A stretch of 48,565 nucleotides of DNA, from positions 1 through 48,565 of IMG/VR virus record IMGVR_UViG_3300005731_000021; one strand, written 5' to 3'. This DNA is from a virus. The position numbers were made by a program, and so were the translations under genes. A model generated the notes under the pieces. That model ran no database searches. It was not told where the DNA came from and worked only from the letters and a program-made list of their open reading frames with translations. Shown piece by piece: positions 21,588-29,050 of the stretch (within the stretch, counting starts at the first letter, position 1; every line of letters begins with the position of its first letter).

Positions 21588-21928
21588 GTTCTCTATCCTT
21601 TTGTTATGTTGAACGTGCTACTAGTCTGCCTAAGTAAAAGGTATTTGTCTAGTCTTTTTTGTGCTTTATTTGGAAACAATCTGTTTTTTGTCGTGCACAA
21701 TAAAAGACAAAAATACTAGCAAAACCCGTGCCAAGTTTTTCTGCCTATTAAAACGCGTGCGCGCACACGTAGCAAAACGCGTGCCAACTTTCGGCAATTT
21801 CCTGGAAATGTGCGAGGTCGATTGTTTCCATCAGAAAACAGAATGTTTCGAAATGAAGCACAATAAAGTATTGCCAAAACGTTTTGACTGTGTCAGACTG
21901 CAAACACTGAACGAACAAAGGACACACA
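21588..21928. other. Divergent non-coding region with AAAACGCGTGC repeats
   Basis: About 340 bp between divergent genes, so it should hold promoters for both, but I see no convincing -35/-10 pair. Three related repeats stand out: AGCAAAACCCGTGCCAA (21718-21734), AAAACGCGTGC (21750-21760) and AGCAAAACGCGTGCCAA (21771-21787). A GCCTATTAAAACG element overlaps the second. These are candidate operators. Confidence 0.55.
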
Positions 21929-22129
21929 ATGCACACACAAGACCAGACGATTCAAGACCCTACTCAACTCGACGAAAAACTCTTTGACCGCGTCGAACAA
22001 CGCCAATTCGAAATTGACTGGTCGAAAAAATACCACGCAGAATTTCTGCGACGACAACTTGAACAGGCAACAGACCCGCGCGAGTTTCTCGCAATCTCAA
22101 AACTCGCCCTTGAACTTGCAACCAAATAG
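21929..22129 (+). CDS. Small helical hypothetical protein (66 aa)
   Basis: First gene of the plus-strand small-gene block, with AAAGGA eight bases before the ATG. The protein is helical and charged (FEIDWSKKYHAEFLRRQLEQ) and ends SKLALELATK. Some phage small proteins share this pattern, but no function is known to me. Probably expressed early, given the separate transcription unit next to the candidate origin. Confidence 0.6.
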   Translation: MHTQDQTIQDPTQLDEKLFDRVEQRQFEIDWSKKYHAEFLRRQLEQATDPREFLAISKLALELATK

Positions 22130-22138
22130 GAAACTAAC

Positions 22139-22201
22139 ATGCTATCAATCGCTTTTGCAACTATCGTACTAACCGCACTAATCGCAACCATCGGAGCATA
22201 A
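22139..22201 (+). CDS. Tiny hydrophobic peptide (20 aa)
   Basis: A 20-residue frame that is almost entirely hydrophobic (MLSIAFATIVLTALIATIGA), preceded by AGGAAAC. Its last codons contain GGAG, which serves the next gene. It could be a real single-TM peptide or just a coupling leader. Support is only composition, position and ribosome site. Confidence 0.4.
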   Translation: MLSIAFATIVLTALIATIGA

Positions 22202-22205
22202 GACC

Positions 22206-22739
22206 ATGGCAAACATTCAACTTATGAAGTCAAATATTACTCGTGAATTCACCGGCGAAGTCAACGCATCACGGACAACTTTTGTTAGCATGACCGCGGC
22301 ATGCAATCGTATGCTGGACAAGTTAAATCCGCTGCGTGACCTAGGTGCACCGATTCAAGACGAAATAGACTTTGTTCTCGCATGCCGAGATGTTGTAGTA
22401 GATGCACATACGCAGGCGCGCCGACGTTTTTTAGGCGAGCTACCAGAACAGGTACAACCTACACTGGTGAAAGAAGTAACCGCTGAAAGTGTAGTGGTAG
22501 ATCTTCAGAAAATGCTGAACACACTGACATACGTTGACCTTAGTGACCTATTCGATGACGTCATCAAAGCCTTGTATAACAGCGATGATTATCGTTTAGT
22601 TGAGGCCTGCTTTGAGAACTATGGCCGTATTTTTGACGAATACGCAAAGGACCGACTTTTAGAGGAGGTATCAGACGAAATCCGAGAGGATATAGCCGAG
22701 AAGCTTCGTAAATTCGCAAACGATATTGAACAGGGTTGA
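22206..22739 (+). CDS. Helical hypothetical protein (177 aa)
   Basis: A mostly alpha-helical, acidic protein (FVLACRDVVVDAHTQARRRF, then EEVSDEIREDIAEKLRKF). No motif, no membrane segment, no family recognised. GGAG lies ten bases upstream of the ATG. It is the largest unknown in this block apart from the gp88-like protein. Confidence 0.65.
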   Translation: MANIQLMKSNITREFTGEVNASRTTFVSMTAACNRMLDKLNPLRDLGAPIQDEIDFVLACRDVVVDAHTQARRRFLGELPEQVQPTLVKEVTAESVVVDLQKMLNTLTYVDLSDLFDDVIKALYNSDDYRLVEACFENYGRIFDEYAKDRLLEEVSDEIREDIAEKLRKFANDIEQG

Positions 22740-22743
22740 TAAG

Positions 22744-22887
22744 ATGAACAGCATCAGAACACCATACGAAATTCAAACCGTCTGCGGAAAGTGGGTTAGG
22801 GTGCACGCGACTAACGTCAATCACGCGCGGGACCTAGTGCGCGCGCAAGGTTACAAAGTGACTGACAATTGGAGGGTAGCGATATGA
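22744..22887 (+). CDS. Small basic hypothetical protein (47 aa)
   Basis: A short frame with beta-prone and basic segments (YEIQTVCGKWVRVHATN, then ARDLVRAQGYKVTD). The stop overlaps the next ATG (ATGA), and GGAGG for that gene lies within its last codons. The layout, a strand pair then a helix, resembles other small phage proteins that act on nucleic acids, but this is not specific. Confidence 0.55.
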   Translation: MNSIRTPYEIQTVCGKWVRVHATNVNHARDLVRAQGYKVTDNWRVAI

Positions 22888-23153
22888 GGACAGAACACTA
22901 CTTAGGGTGCCACAGCGCCCTTTTTTGGGCGCAACCTAGCTTAGTCAAAACGGGCAAGGTAAAACCAGTCACTGCAGCATTTTATGGGAACGTCGCCATC
23001 TTTCGGCACGGTTCGAAACGCTACGCGGTACGATTCGCAGGCGTCAATAAGCAACGGCTAAGGAGTCGAGAATACTTGAATCAATTGGGCGCGGCTTGCG
23101 TGCAATCAATTGTCAGCCGAAAGGCGAAACCACTCGGACCGAAAGGAGCATAG
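22884..23153 (+). CDS. Basic hypothetical protein (89 aa)
   Basis: A strongly basic protein, with FRHGSKRYAVRFAGVNKQRLRSREYL near the middle split here as two basic segments, and a C-terminal KAKPLGPKGA. Start at 22884 with GGAGG ten bases upstream; a start at 22869 would lack one. Basic charge suggests nucleic-acid binding; no family recognised. Confidence 0.6.
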   Translation: MRTEHYLGCHSALFWAQPSLVKTGKVKPVTAAFYGNVAIFRHGSKRYAVRFAGVNKQRLRSREYLNQLGAACVQSIVSRKAKPLGPKGA

Positions 23154-23157
23154 AAAC

Positions 23158-23481
23158 ATGTTTGAGAATCACGACATATTCGAACTAGCAGAAAAACACG
23201 GTGCACAAATTGCGAGTGACATTATTGTACTTCGCGACGCTGTTAAACGTGGCATCTTTTGTCAGGGTTGCGACCGCAAAGGCATGCTCTATTTTGATAG
23301 CGCGCACCTTCTCATCATTCACCATAATGACCGTGATTCACGTTTCGTTAGGTGCTGCAAAACTTGCGCAACGGACACAATTCAAGGCCTAATCGATGAA
23401 GGATACGCGGCCAAAAAATGGACTATTGTGTCACAATCTGGCATGGTCGGAACGACCTTTCCACAATACGAAAATGAGTAG
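23158..23481 (+). CDS. Four-Cys zinc-finger-like protein (107 aa)
   Basis: Contains CQGC near residue 38 and CCKTC near residue 65, separated by about 25 residues with His, a likely zinc-binding unit. The N-terminus is helical (IFELAEKHGAQIASDIIVLR). AAAGGAG lies before the ATG at 23158. The stop overlaps the start of the gp88-like gene by eight bases. Role unknown. Confidence 0.65.
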   Translation: MFENHDIFELAEKHGAQIASDIIVLRDAVKRGIFCQGCDRKGMLYFDSAHLLIIHHNDRDSRFVRCCKTCATDTIQGLIDEGYAAKKWTIVSQSGMVGTTFPQYENE

Positions 23482-24223
23482 AACAATGACAAAATTCGAC
23501 AATATTAAGACAACGAAACTTCTTTCAATCGCTGCAGATGCTAAGACCATCAAAGGGCAGAAGAAAGGCTATCTAACCGGCATTCTGTACCTTGCGCCCG
23601 CAACGCAGGCGGGTGTGGGTGATATGTGCCCGAAACGCTCTAAGGGGTGCACTGACTCATGTCTATACACTGCAGGCCGCGCAGTTATGTTTTCGAGCAT
23701 CAACCAAGCGAGAATCCGCAAAACGCGCGAGTTTATGAATCACCGACAGGAATTCATGCAGGCGTTAGTGCGCGATATCTATCGACTCAAACGCAAGGCA
23801 AAACGCGAGGGATTAACGCCCGTTGTGCGCCTGAATGGTACGTCAGATGTATCATGGGAACGTATTAAATTCGTGCCAGAAAACGGCGTAGAAAAAACAA
23901 CGCTCGCGGAATTGTTCCCGAATATTCAATTCTATGGATACACAAAAAATCCCCTTCGATTCAAGCGCTTGCCGGACAATTGGCATCTAACATTTTCGCG
24001 TAGTGAATCTAATGATGACGCAGTCCGTCAGGTATTAGAGCAAGGCCATAACGTGGCAGTGGTTTTCAACAAACTACCTAATACATGGCAAGGAAAGCCG
24101 GTAGTCAACGGCGATGAGACAGACCTGCGCTTTCTAGACCCTAGTGGCGTAGTTGTAGGGTTGAAGGCGAAAGGGGATGCAAAGGCTGATAGTAGTGGGT
24201 TTGTAGTACAGGCGAATCTATGA
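23474..24223 (+). CDS. Phage gp88-like Cys-motif protein
   Basis: A 249-aa protein with the pattern LAPATQAGVGDMCPKRSKG, then CTDSCLYTAGRA, then NQARIRKTREFM, and later YGYTKNPLRF and LTFSRSESNDD. This resembles the conserved phage family described as Gene product 88, whose function is not established. Three Cys close together (Cys52, Cys59, Cys63) could bind a metal or Fe-S cluster. No membrane segment or known nuclease motif is seen. The start may be 23474 or the ATG at 23486. It overlaps the preceding zinc-finger gene and is followed by a 35-aa membrane peptide by ATGA. Confidence 0.7.
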   Translation: MSRTMTKFDNIKTTKLLSIAADAKTIKGQKKGYLTGILYLAPATQAGVGDMCPKRSKGCTDSCLYTAGRAVMFSSINQARIRKTREFMNHRQEFMQALVRDIYRLKRKAKREGLTPVVRLNGTSDVSWERIKFVPENGVEKTTLAELFPNIQFYGYTKNPLRFKRLPDNWHLTFSRSESNDDAVRQVLEQGHNVAVVFNKLPNTWQGKPVVNGDETDLRFLDPSGVVVGLKAKGDAKADSSGFVVQANL

Positions 24224-24327
24224 GACTGCAAGACTGGTACGACCTATTCACCGTATTCGGCAAGGTTGCACTTGCGCTCTTTATCATTTACTTCGTTGCA
24301 ATGGTTTCAAGCGCCATTAACCGCTAG
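24220..24327 (+). CDS. Tiny single-TM protein (35 aa)
   Basis: A 35-residue frame with one hydrophobic helix (residues about 12-30, FGKVALALFIIYFVAMV). Its ATG overlaps the stop of the gp88-like gene. It is the last gene of this block; a terminator follows about 85 bp later. Function unknown. Confidence 0.55.
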   Translation: MRLQDWYDLFTVFGKVALALFIIYFVAMVSSAINR

Positions 24328-24358
24328 TTAACAGCCCCGCAAGGTAGTGTGGCATAGA

Positions 24359-24431
24359 TGTCACACATGTCAGGATATGTCATCAATGTCATATTCTGGC
24401 ACCCTACCACACCCCACCGCTGTCATTGTCA
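24359..24431. repeat. Iterated TGTCA motifs
   Basis: TGTCA begins at 24359, 24368, 24378 and 24387 (spacing 9, 10, 9), and again at 24421 and 24427. Further copies in either orientation lie at about 24532, 24690, 24729 and 24791. About one would be expected by chance in this length. Spacing near one helical turn suggests binding sites on one DNA face. Confidence 0.65.
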
Positions 24432-24452
24432 TCCGACTGGTGGGTCTTTTTT
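24413..24452 (+). terminator. Rho-independent terminator after the plus-strand small-gene block
   Basis: CCCACC (24413-24418) pairs with GGTGGG (24439-24444), with a 20-nt loop, followed by TCTTTTTT. It is placed about 85 bp after the last gene of the block and on the correct strand. The loop contains two of the TGTCA motifs. Confidence 0.65.
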
Positions 24453-24696
24453 CATCCTCGGGCGGGTGCTTCTTTGTTGGTCAACCAACCAATTCGAAAT
24501 CTATTTTGGGCCTGATATAATGCCAACTTCTGACACTATAGGGTGCACGGCTGAGTAGCACACTACGCTACTTCTTTGCTGGTATGATTGAGGGTTAGGG
24601 TTAGGTGTGTACGTGGCGTGTGGGCGGCGTGTGGTGGGCGCTAGGGGGGTATCCTTGCGATTTGCCTGTTCGGTGGGTTGGAGGGCGCGTGACAGT

Positions 24697-24822
24697 CGAA
24701 AAATATATTTTTTGGGGTATTTTTACCATGTCAAAAACCTTTCCCACTATACGGGCGGCCGAAAAATATATTTTTTGAGGTATTTTTACCATGTCAAAAA
24801 CCTTTCCCACTATACGGGGCGG
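24697..24822. repeat. Two tandem copies of a 63-bp repeat
   Basis: Copies at 24697-24759 and 24760-24822 differ by one base in the T-rich part and one indel near the end. Each contains the palindrome GGTATTTTTACC, TGTCA, and CACTATACGG. On the minus strand each has TTGACA directly before the palindrome, as in a promoter with an operator between -35 and -10, but the -10 box is poor. The length is a multiple of three, so a minus-strand frame reads through both; I consider that accidental. Confidence 0.8.
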
Positions 24823-24842
24823 GGCGCAGGAAAAATTTTTTG

Positions 24843-24877
24843 GGGGGCAAAAAACCCAGTATAAGTCATTTGCCCCC
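24843..24877. terminator. GC-capped hairpin after the minus-strand cassette
   Basis: GGGGGCAAA (24843-24851) pairs perfectly with TTTGCCCCC (24869-24877), loop 17 nt. It lies just past the 3' end of the minus-strand gene at 24900. On that strand an A run then T run follows rather than a clean T tract, so it may be a weak or bidirectional terminator or an mRNA-end stabiliser. Confidence 0.45.
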
Positions 24878-24899
24878 TCATAATTTATAGAAAGTCGGC

Positions 24900-25304
24900 T
24901 TATGGTTCTAGGCGTTTAACTGGGGTGTCCCTGTTTGTATAATATACATGAGGGTCACCACCCAATCGGCAGTAGTAAGCATGCCCCTGTTTGGCATAAC
25001 CTAAAAATCTGCGGGGTGGATTTTCAAAATCTGAGTTCGAGAAAAAACAAAAAATGTCGAACTGCTTTAGTGAATCGATGGGTACCATTGCACCCTCTTC
25101 CTCGACCACACACAAAGCCTGCTTACCCATCCGAAATACTCTACCATTTTCCGTGAGATAGAAGACACCGTCGTTGGTATCCGCTGGATGTGGCTCGACA
25201 ATTTCCCAGAATTCAGGCTCAGGCTGACGCCACCAAAGTTTAAACTTGTCCCCAACTTTGAGTTGGCCTGCGAGAACTTCTTTGTAGGTTACTTTCTTAG
25301 TCAT
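24900..25304 (-). CDS. Hypothetical 134-aa protein with SH3-like N-terminus
   Basis: Begins MTKKVTYKEVLAGQLKVGDK, then KLWWRQPEPEFWEIVEP, the beta pattern seen in small SH3-like barrels, and reads YLTENGRVFRMGK further on. A similar VGDK signature occurs in the 17100-17672 protein. No function is known. It is the second gene of a two-gene minus-strand cassette lying between plus-strand blocks, consistent with a moron or independently regulated unit. Confidence 0.65.
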   Translation of the reverse strand: MTKKVTYKEVLAGQLKVGDKFKLWWRQPEPEFWEIVEPHPADTNDGVFYLTENGRVFRMGKQALCVVEEEGAMVPIDSLKQFDIFCFFSNSDFENPPRRFLGYAKQGHAYYCRLGGDPHVYYTNRDTPVKRLEP

Positions 25305-25698
25305 TTGCTTTCTCCGGTGCAGGTGGAATGGTTACGTTGAAACTGGATGCAATATCTCCTGTCCAGTCAGCTCTTGGACAGAAACCCTTCTTTGGATGCC
25401 AGTTAAATGTTGAGTCGTGCATACATTGAAGCACCCTTAGCAGATTTTGCTGCTCTTTTGTAACACGGAAGGGTAGCGCGTCTTGAATCAAATGATTCAG
25501 CACTGACAGACCTTCAAGACTACGATAGTAGTTCTCATCTGGAATCAGGCACCCCACGGCACATTTTGCTCCACCTCTTCCGCGGTAGGCACACCCATAT
25601 GTAGCGCTACGGGTCATGCTTCGCTCGCCCTGCTCATACAGGTGCGCGAAGACACTGTCGACGATTTCTTGGTTTGTGATTTCTGGTTTACCGGTCAT
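25297..25698 (-). CDS. Conserved hypothetical protein with AKCAVGCLIPDENY motif (133 aa)
   Basis: Contains GAKCAVGCLIPDENY, a pattern I recall from small phage and bacterial hypothetical proteins of unknown function, followed by a helix and a short linker. The N-terminal segment is helical (TNQEIVDSVFAHLYEQGE). AAGGAGAAAG precedes the ATG. It is the first gene of the minus-strand cassette and overlaps the next one by eight bases. Its promoter must lie in 25699-25830, shared with the divergent late operon. Confidence 0.7.
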   Translation of the reverse strand: MTGKPEITNQEIVDSVFAHLYEQGERSMTRSATYGCAYRGRGGAKCAVGCLIPDENYYRSLEGLSVLNHLIQDALPFRVTKEQQNLLRVLQCMHDSTFNWHPKKGFCPRADWTGDIASSFNVTIPPAPEKAND

Positions 25699-25830
25699 TT
25701 GCTTTCTCCTTTTTGACTAGGTGTAAGCACTTTGACATACCTCTACCCGCCCCGTCAAGGGAAAAATTTCGCCTATAAACGTGTTTGGTGTCATGCGGGT
25801 GCTCCATGCACCTGCTTGCAGGGAGCAAAT
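25699..25830. promoter_or_regulatory. Divergent control region of the late operon
   Basis: A 132-bp gap between the minus-strand cassette and the terminase genes. On the plus strand TATAAA (25774-25779) within GCCTATAAACG is a -10-like element; a perfect TTGACA lies at 25732-25737, but too far (36 bp) for a normal pair. A hairpin GCGGGTGC/GCACCTGC precedes the ribosome site AGGGAGC. A similar GCCTAT(T)AAAACG element sits upstream of the other plus-strand block. An ECF-type late promoter could be here. Confidence 0.4.
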
Positions 25831-26328
25831 ATGACGAAGAAACTACCCACGGGTCGGTTTACGGACATGTTGATGTCGCGTAAAGACGAGCTTTTTGTTG
25901 GCTACGCCCACCTTGAAGAGCCGCCCTATGACCTAGCCGACCGATTTACCGAACTCATTAAGCGGGGCTTACGCCTTCACAGGGCCGCAGCGCGCTTGGG
26001 CGTGTCGCAGGGGACGCTTGAGAAATGGTTCAACAACGCGCTGGATGGCAACGCGCAATGCGCGCAGTTCTTTCAGCGGTTGGTCGAAGCCGAGATTGAC
26101 TTGGAGAGCGAGCTAATTGACTTCCACCTGCACGGGTCCCGCCAGACCAGCACAGCAGCAAAGACTATCTTGACGCGACGCTTCCCAGAAGAGTGGGGGC
26201 AGGAGGACGACGAAGGCGAGCAGAAAGGTAAGGGGCAGCAGGCCGTGGTGAACAACTCGGTTATCTACATGCCCGAACAAAAGCCCCTGCCCGTGGCAGT
26301 CACGGCCATTGACTTGGACGACGAATGA
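25831..26328 (+). CDS. terS: Terminase small subunit
   Basis: A 165-aa protein directly upstream of, and overlapping by ATGA, the large terminase gene. The central part is a helix-turn-helix (HRAAARLGVSQGTLEKWFNNA), which binds the packaging site. The C-terminal part has Asp/Glu-rich stretches and the segment AAKTILTRRFPEEWG, common in small terminase subunits. The start MTKKLPTG is chosen because AGGGAGC precedes it; the longer frame has a Cys-rich N-terminus without a ribosome site. First gene of the late operon. Confidence 0.8.
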   Translation: MTKKLPTGRFTDMLMSRKDELFVGYAHLEEPPYDLADRFTELIKRGLRLHRAAARLGVSQGTLEKWFNNALDGNAQCAQFFQRLVEAEIDLESELIDFHLHGSRQTSTAAKTILTRRFPEEWGQEDDEGEQKGKGQQAVVNNSVIYMPEQKPLPVAVTAIDLDDE

Positions 26329-27710
26329 GCGAACCTATCCGACCCCAACCCGGCCCGCAGACGGAATTTTTGTCCTCGCCCGCCGACATTGTTGTGTACG
26401 GGGGTGCTGCCGGTGGCGGAAAATCCTTCGGCCTGCTGCTGGACATGGCCCGCCATGTGAACAATCCGCAGTACCGCGCGGTTATTTTCCGCCGGTCCTA
26501 TCCGCAGATTGCAGCGGGTGGCGGTCTTTGGGATGAGTCGATGAAGCTCTACCCACTTTTGGGGGCCAAGCCGCAGACAAAGGACTTCCGCTGGGTGTTC
26601 CCATCCGGTGCGGAAATCAAGCTGACGCACATGCAGCACGAAAAGTCGAAGCTGGAGCACCAAGGGGCACAGTACGCGCGCATCGGATGGGACGAATTGA
26701 CGCACTTCGAGGAGAGCCAGTTCTGGTACCTGATGTCGCGTAACCGCTCGACCGCCGGGGTGCGGCCACAGGTGAGGTGCACCACCAACCCAGACGGGAA
26801 AAGTTGGGTGAAAAAGTTCATTGCGCCGTGGGTGGATTCGAGTTTCAGGCGGATGAATCCCCTTGCGGCGGAATCCGGCGAGATTCGCTACATGCTGCGG
26901 ACCGGCGACCACTTGGAGTGGATGACGCCCGCCTATTATGCGGAGTGGAAGGAGCGTAATCCGTCCCGCAACCTGAAGTCGGTCACGTTCATCTCCAGCC
27001 GATTGTCGGACAACAAGATTCTGATGGAGCTAAACCCCGAGTACCTAGAAAACCTCGAATCCATGGCACTTGTTGACAGGGAAAGACTGCTGCACGGGAA
27101 TTGGGACATTTCCGACGATGATTTGCTGCTGAACAAGGACTGGTTCAAGATTGTCGACGAATCGGAGATACCTTTCGCCAATTTGACGCAGTTTTGTCGC
27201 TACTGGGACCTCGCTGCGACCGAAAAAGAGACGGATAGGCGAGCCTGTTTTACCTGCGGGGCGCTGCTTGCGAAGGATAAAATCACCGGAAATATCTACA
27301 TTTTGGACGTGATTCGGAAGCAATACAACCCCGTCGCGGTGCGAAATTTGGTGTTTGACACCATCGAGTATGACCTAAACCACTGGAGTGGACAGTGCAA
27401 CTCCAGTACCTACAAGGTTCGGATGGAGCAAGAGCCGGGTGCAACCGGGAAAATCGTCATCGATGACTTCGCACGCGAGATTGTTGGCGTGAATTTTGAT
27501 GGGGACCGGCCGACCGGCGACAAGTTCACGCGAGCCACACCACTAGCGCAGAAAGCCGAGCAAGGGCGCATGTTTGTACGCAAGGCTCCCTTCAACAAAG
27601 AGTTGATGAATGAAATTGAAACGTACCCTGCGGGGTTGAAAGACCAGATTGATGCCGTTTCGGGTGCGCTGCCATTCATTGCACGTACCGGCGGCTTTGC
27701 TTTTGCGTGA
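26325..27710 (+). CDS. terL: Terminase large subunit
   Basis: A 461-aa packaging ATPase-nuclease. Walker A is VYGGAAGGGKSFG (about 24-36), Walker B ARIGWDEL (about 117-124), the coupling motif lies in CTTNPDGKSWV, and the nuclease domain has CRYWDLAATEK with an Asp, then DKITGNIYILDVI, and the closing acidic DQIDAVSGA. Layout and length fit the Terminase_6/HK97-like class. It drives DNA into the prohead and cuts the concatemer. Because no cos-like site was searched successfully, the packaging mode (cos or headful) stays open. Confidence 0.93.
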   Translation: MSEPIRPQPGPQTEFLSSPADIVVYGGAAGGGKSFGLLLDMARHVNNPQYRAVIFRRSYPQIAAGGGLWDESMKLYPLLGAKPQTKDFRWVFPSGAEIKLTHMQHEKSKLEHQGAQYARIGWDELTHFEESQFWYLMSRNRSTAGVRPQVRCTTNPDGKSWVKKFIAPWVDSSFRRMNPLAAESGEIRYMLRTGDHLEWMTPAYYAEWKERNPSRNLKSVTFISSRLSDNKILMELNPEYLENLESMALVDRERLLHGNWDISDDDLLLNKDWFKIVDESEIPFANLTQFCRYWDLAATEKETDRRACFTCGALLAKDKITGNIYILDVIRKQYNPVAVRNLVFDTIEYDLNHWSGQCNSSTYKVRMEQEPGATGKIVIDDFAREIVGVNFDGDRPTGDKFTRATPLAQKAEQGRMFVRKAPFNKELMNEIETYPAGLKDQIDAVSGALPFIARTGGFAFA

Positions 27711-29050
27711 CTATGTGGAATTGGTTTAGAAAGGCCTTTGCGGGCGTCAGCGGGCGTATCAGGCGTGTCCTCGAATCGAGTTCGACGTCGTACAACTACC
27801 GGCGGCGCGAATACGAAGAGCTTCTTATCGCCGTGGACCAGAATCCGTGGCTATCTGCCGTGGTGCGTCGCACCTGCGAAGAGGCCGCGAACCTGACTTG
27901 GATGGCATATGCCCCGGAGAGGCGCAAACGTGCCCGCCGAGCATGGAAATTAGGCAAATCTAACCAGCGCCAGAAGGCCATCGAAGCCCTTTTGGATGCC
28001 AAAGAAATCGTTGAAATCGACCACGAAGTCCTCGCGCTGCTCGAAAGTCCGAACCCAACCATGGACAAAATGCAGTTCATGTACGTCACATTGGCCATTT
28101 TGCTGGTCACTGGTGAGGTATTTTGGGTCGTAGAGCGCTCCGAAAGTGGCAAAATCGCTGAACTTTGGCCGGTCCCGCCACATTGGGTGCTACAGACGCC
28201 CAGCGTGCGCGAACCCTTCTATCGACTGCATCAGGTGGAGAACATTGCTGAACAAGTGCCAGAAAGTGACGTCTTCCATATCAAGACTCCCTCTTTGCAC
28301 CAGCCCTACGGGCGCGGTGTCGGTGTCGGACAGGCGCTATCGCATGAAATCGACATCGACGAGGAAGCCTCGCGACATATGTTAAGCTTCTTCCACAACG
28401 GGGCGCGCCCCGACTTGCTTATTGGCGTGCAGGATGCGTCACAGGAAGAGGTAGAGAGAGCTAAGGCCACATGGCACAATAGCACACGGGGAGCGGACCG
28501 TGCTCATGCTACCCATTTTTATTCTGGCGACCTGAACATTCACCACCTAACCTCGTCGTTCAACGACTTGGAGATGGTCGAGTTGCGCAAGACGCAGCGG
28601 AATAACGTCATTCAAGCAATCGGATTTCCCCCGGAGATGCTCGGCATCGTCGAAAACTCCAATCGTACCACCATCGAAGCCAGCGAATACTTCTTTGAGA
28701 AGCACCAAGTGGTGCCGCTGATTCGGAAGATTTGGTACGTACTGCAATTCAAGGTTGTCCCGGATTTTGTTAACCATGGCGCGCGGGACGTCATCCTTGA
28801 CCACGAAAACCCCGTCCCTGAAGACAAAGAGTTCCACGTCAAGGTGCTGAAAGTGGCACCGGAGACGCGGACCATCAACGAGTACAGGCAGTTGCAGAAC
28901 CTGCCCCCAATTGAGGGCGGCGACGAATTGTACTCCCCATCAGCGAATATCGGTACCAATGACCCCGGCAACAGCGAGCGCGACGATAGTGAGCGCGAGG
29001 ATGATGCGGAGGCAGCACAGGATAAGACATGGCGGATTGGCATTCAGTAA
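27707..29050 (+). CDS. Portal protein, HK97 family
   Basis: A 447-aa protein with the HK97 portal pattern: NPWLSAVVRRTCEEAANL, a KMQFMYVTLAILLVTGEVFW segment, PHWVLQTP, then QPYGRGVGVGQALSH, IGFPPEMLGI and TTIEASEYFFEKH. It forms the dodecameric ring for DNA entry and tail attachment. The start is GTG overlapping the terminase stop (GTGA); ATG at 27713 is possible. The C-terminus is acidic (NSERDDSEREDDAEAAQD) as in many portals. The protease gene begins within its last codons. Confidence 0.9.
   Translation: MTMWNWFRKAFAGVSGRIRRVLESSSTSYNYRRREYEELLIAVDQNPWLSAVVRRTCEEAANLTWMAYAPERRKRARRAWKLGKSNQRQKAIEALLDAKEIVEIDHEVLALLESPNPTMDKMQFMYVTLAILLVTGEVFWVVERSESGKIAELWPVPPHWVLQTPSVREPFYRLHQVENIAEQVPESDVFHIKTPSLHQPYGRGVGVGQALSHEIDIDEEASRHMLSFFHNGARPDLLIGVQDASQEEVERAKATWHNSTRGADRAHATHFYSGDLNIHHLTSSFNDLEMVELRKTQRNNVIQAIGFPPEMLGIVENSNRTTIEASEYFFEKHQVVPLIRKIWYVLQFKVVPDFVNHGARDVILDHENPVPEDKEFHVKVLKVAPETRTINEYRQLQNLPPIEGGDELYSPSANIGTNDPGNSERDDSEREDDAEAAQDKTWRIGIQ

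Larger units (their letters stand above)
24328..24899. other. Non-coding region with terminator, TGTCA cluster and 63-bp repeats
   Basis: About 570 bp between the plus-strand small-gene block and a minus-strand cassette. No gene is supported. In order: clustered TGTCA motifs (24359-24431), a terminator (24413-24452), a GTTGGTCAACCAAC palindrome (24476-24489), a CACTATAGGG element (24534), two tandem 63-bp repeats (24697-24822) and a GC-capped hairpin (24843-24877). It is likely a control region or second replication element. Confidence 0.6.

Noticed and set aside
24358-24558. Plus-strand 66-codon frame
   Set aside because: It overlays the TGTCA cluster and the terminator, lacks a good ribosome site and has an odd Cys/His/Pro composition.
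24601-24810. Minus-strand frame that reads through both 63-bp repeats
   Set aside because: The repeated peptide follows only from the repeat length being a multiple of three; no ribosome site and unlikely composition.
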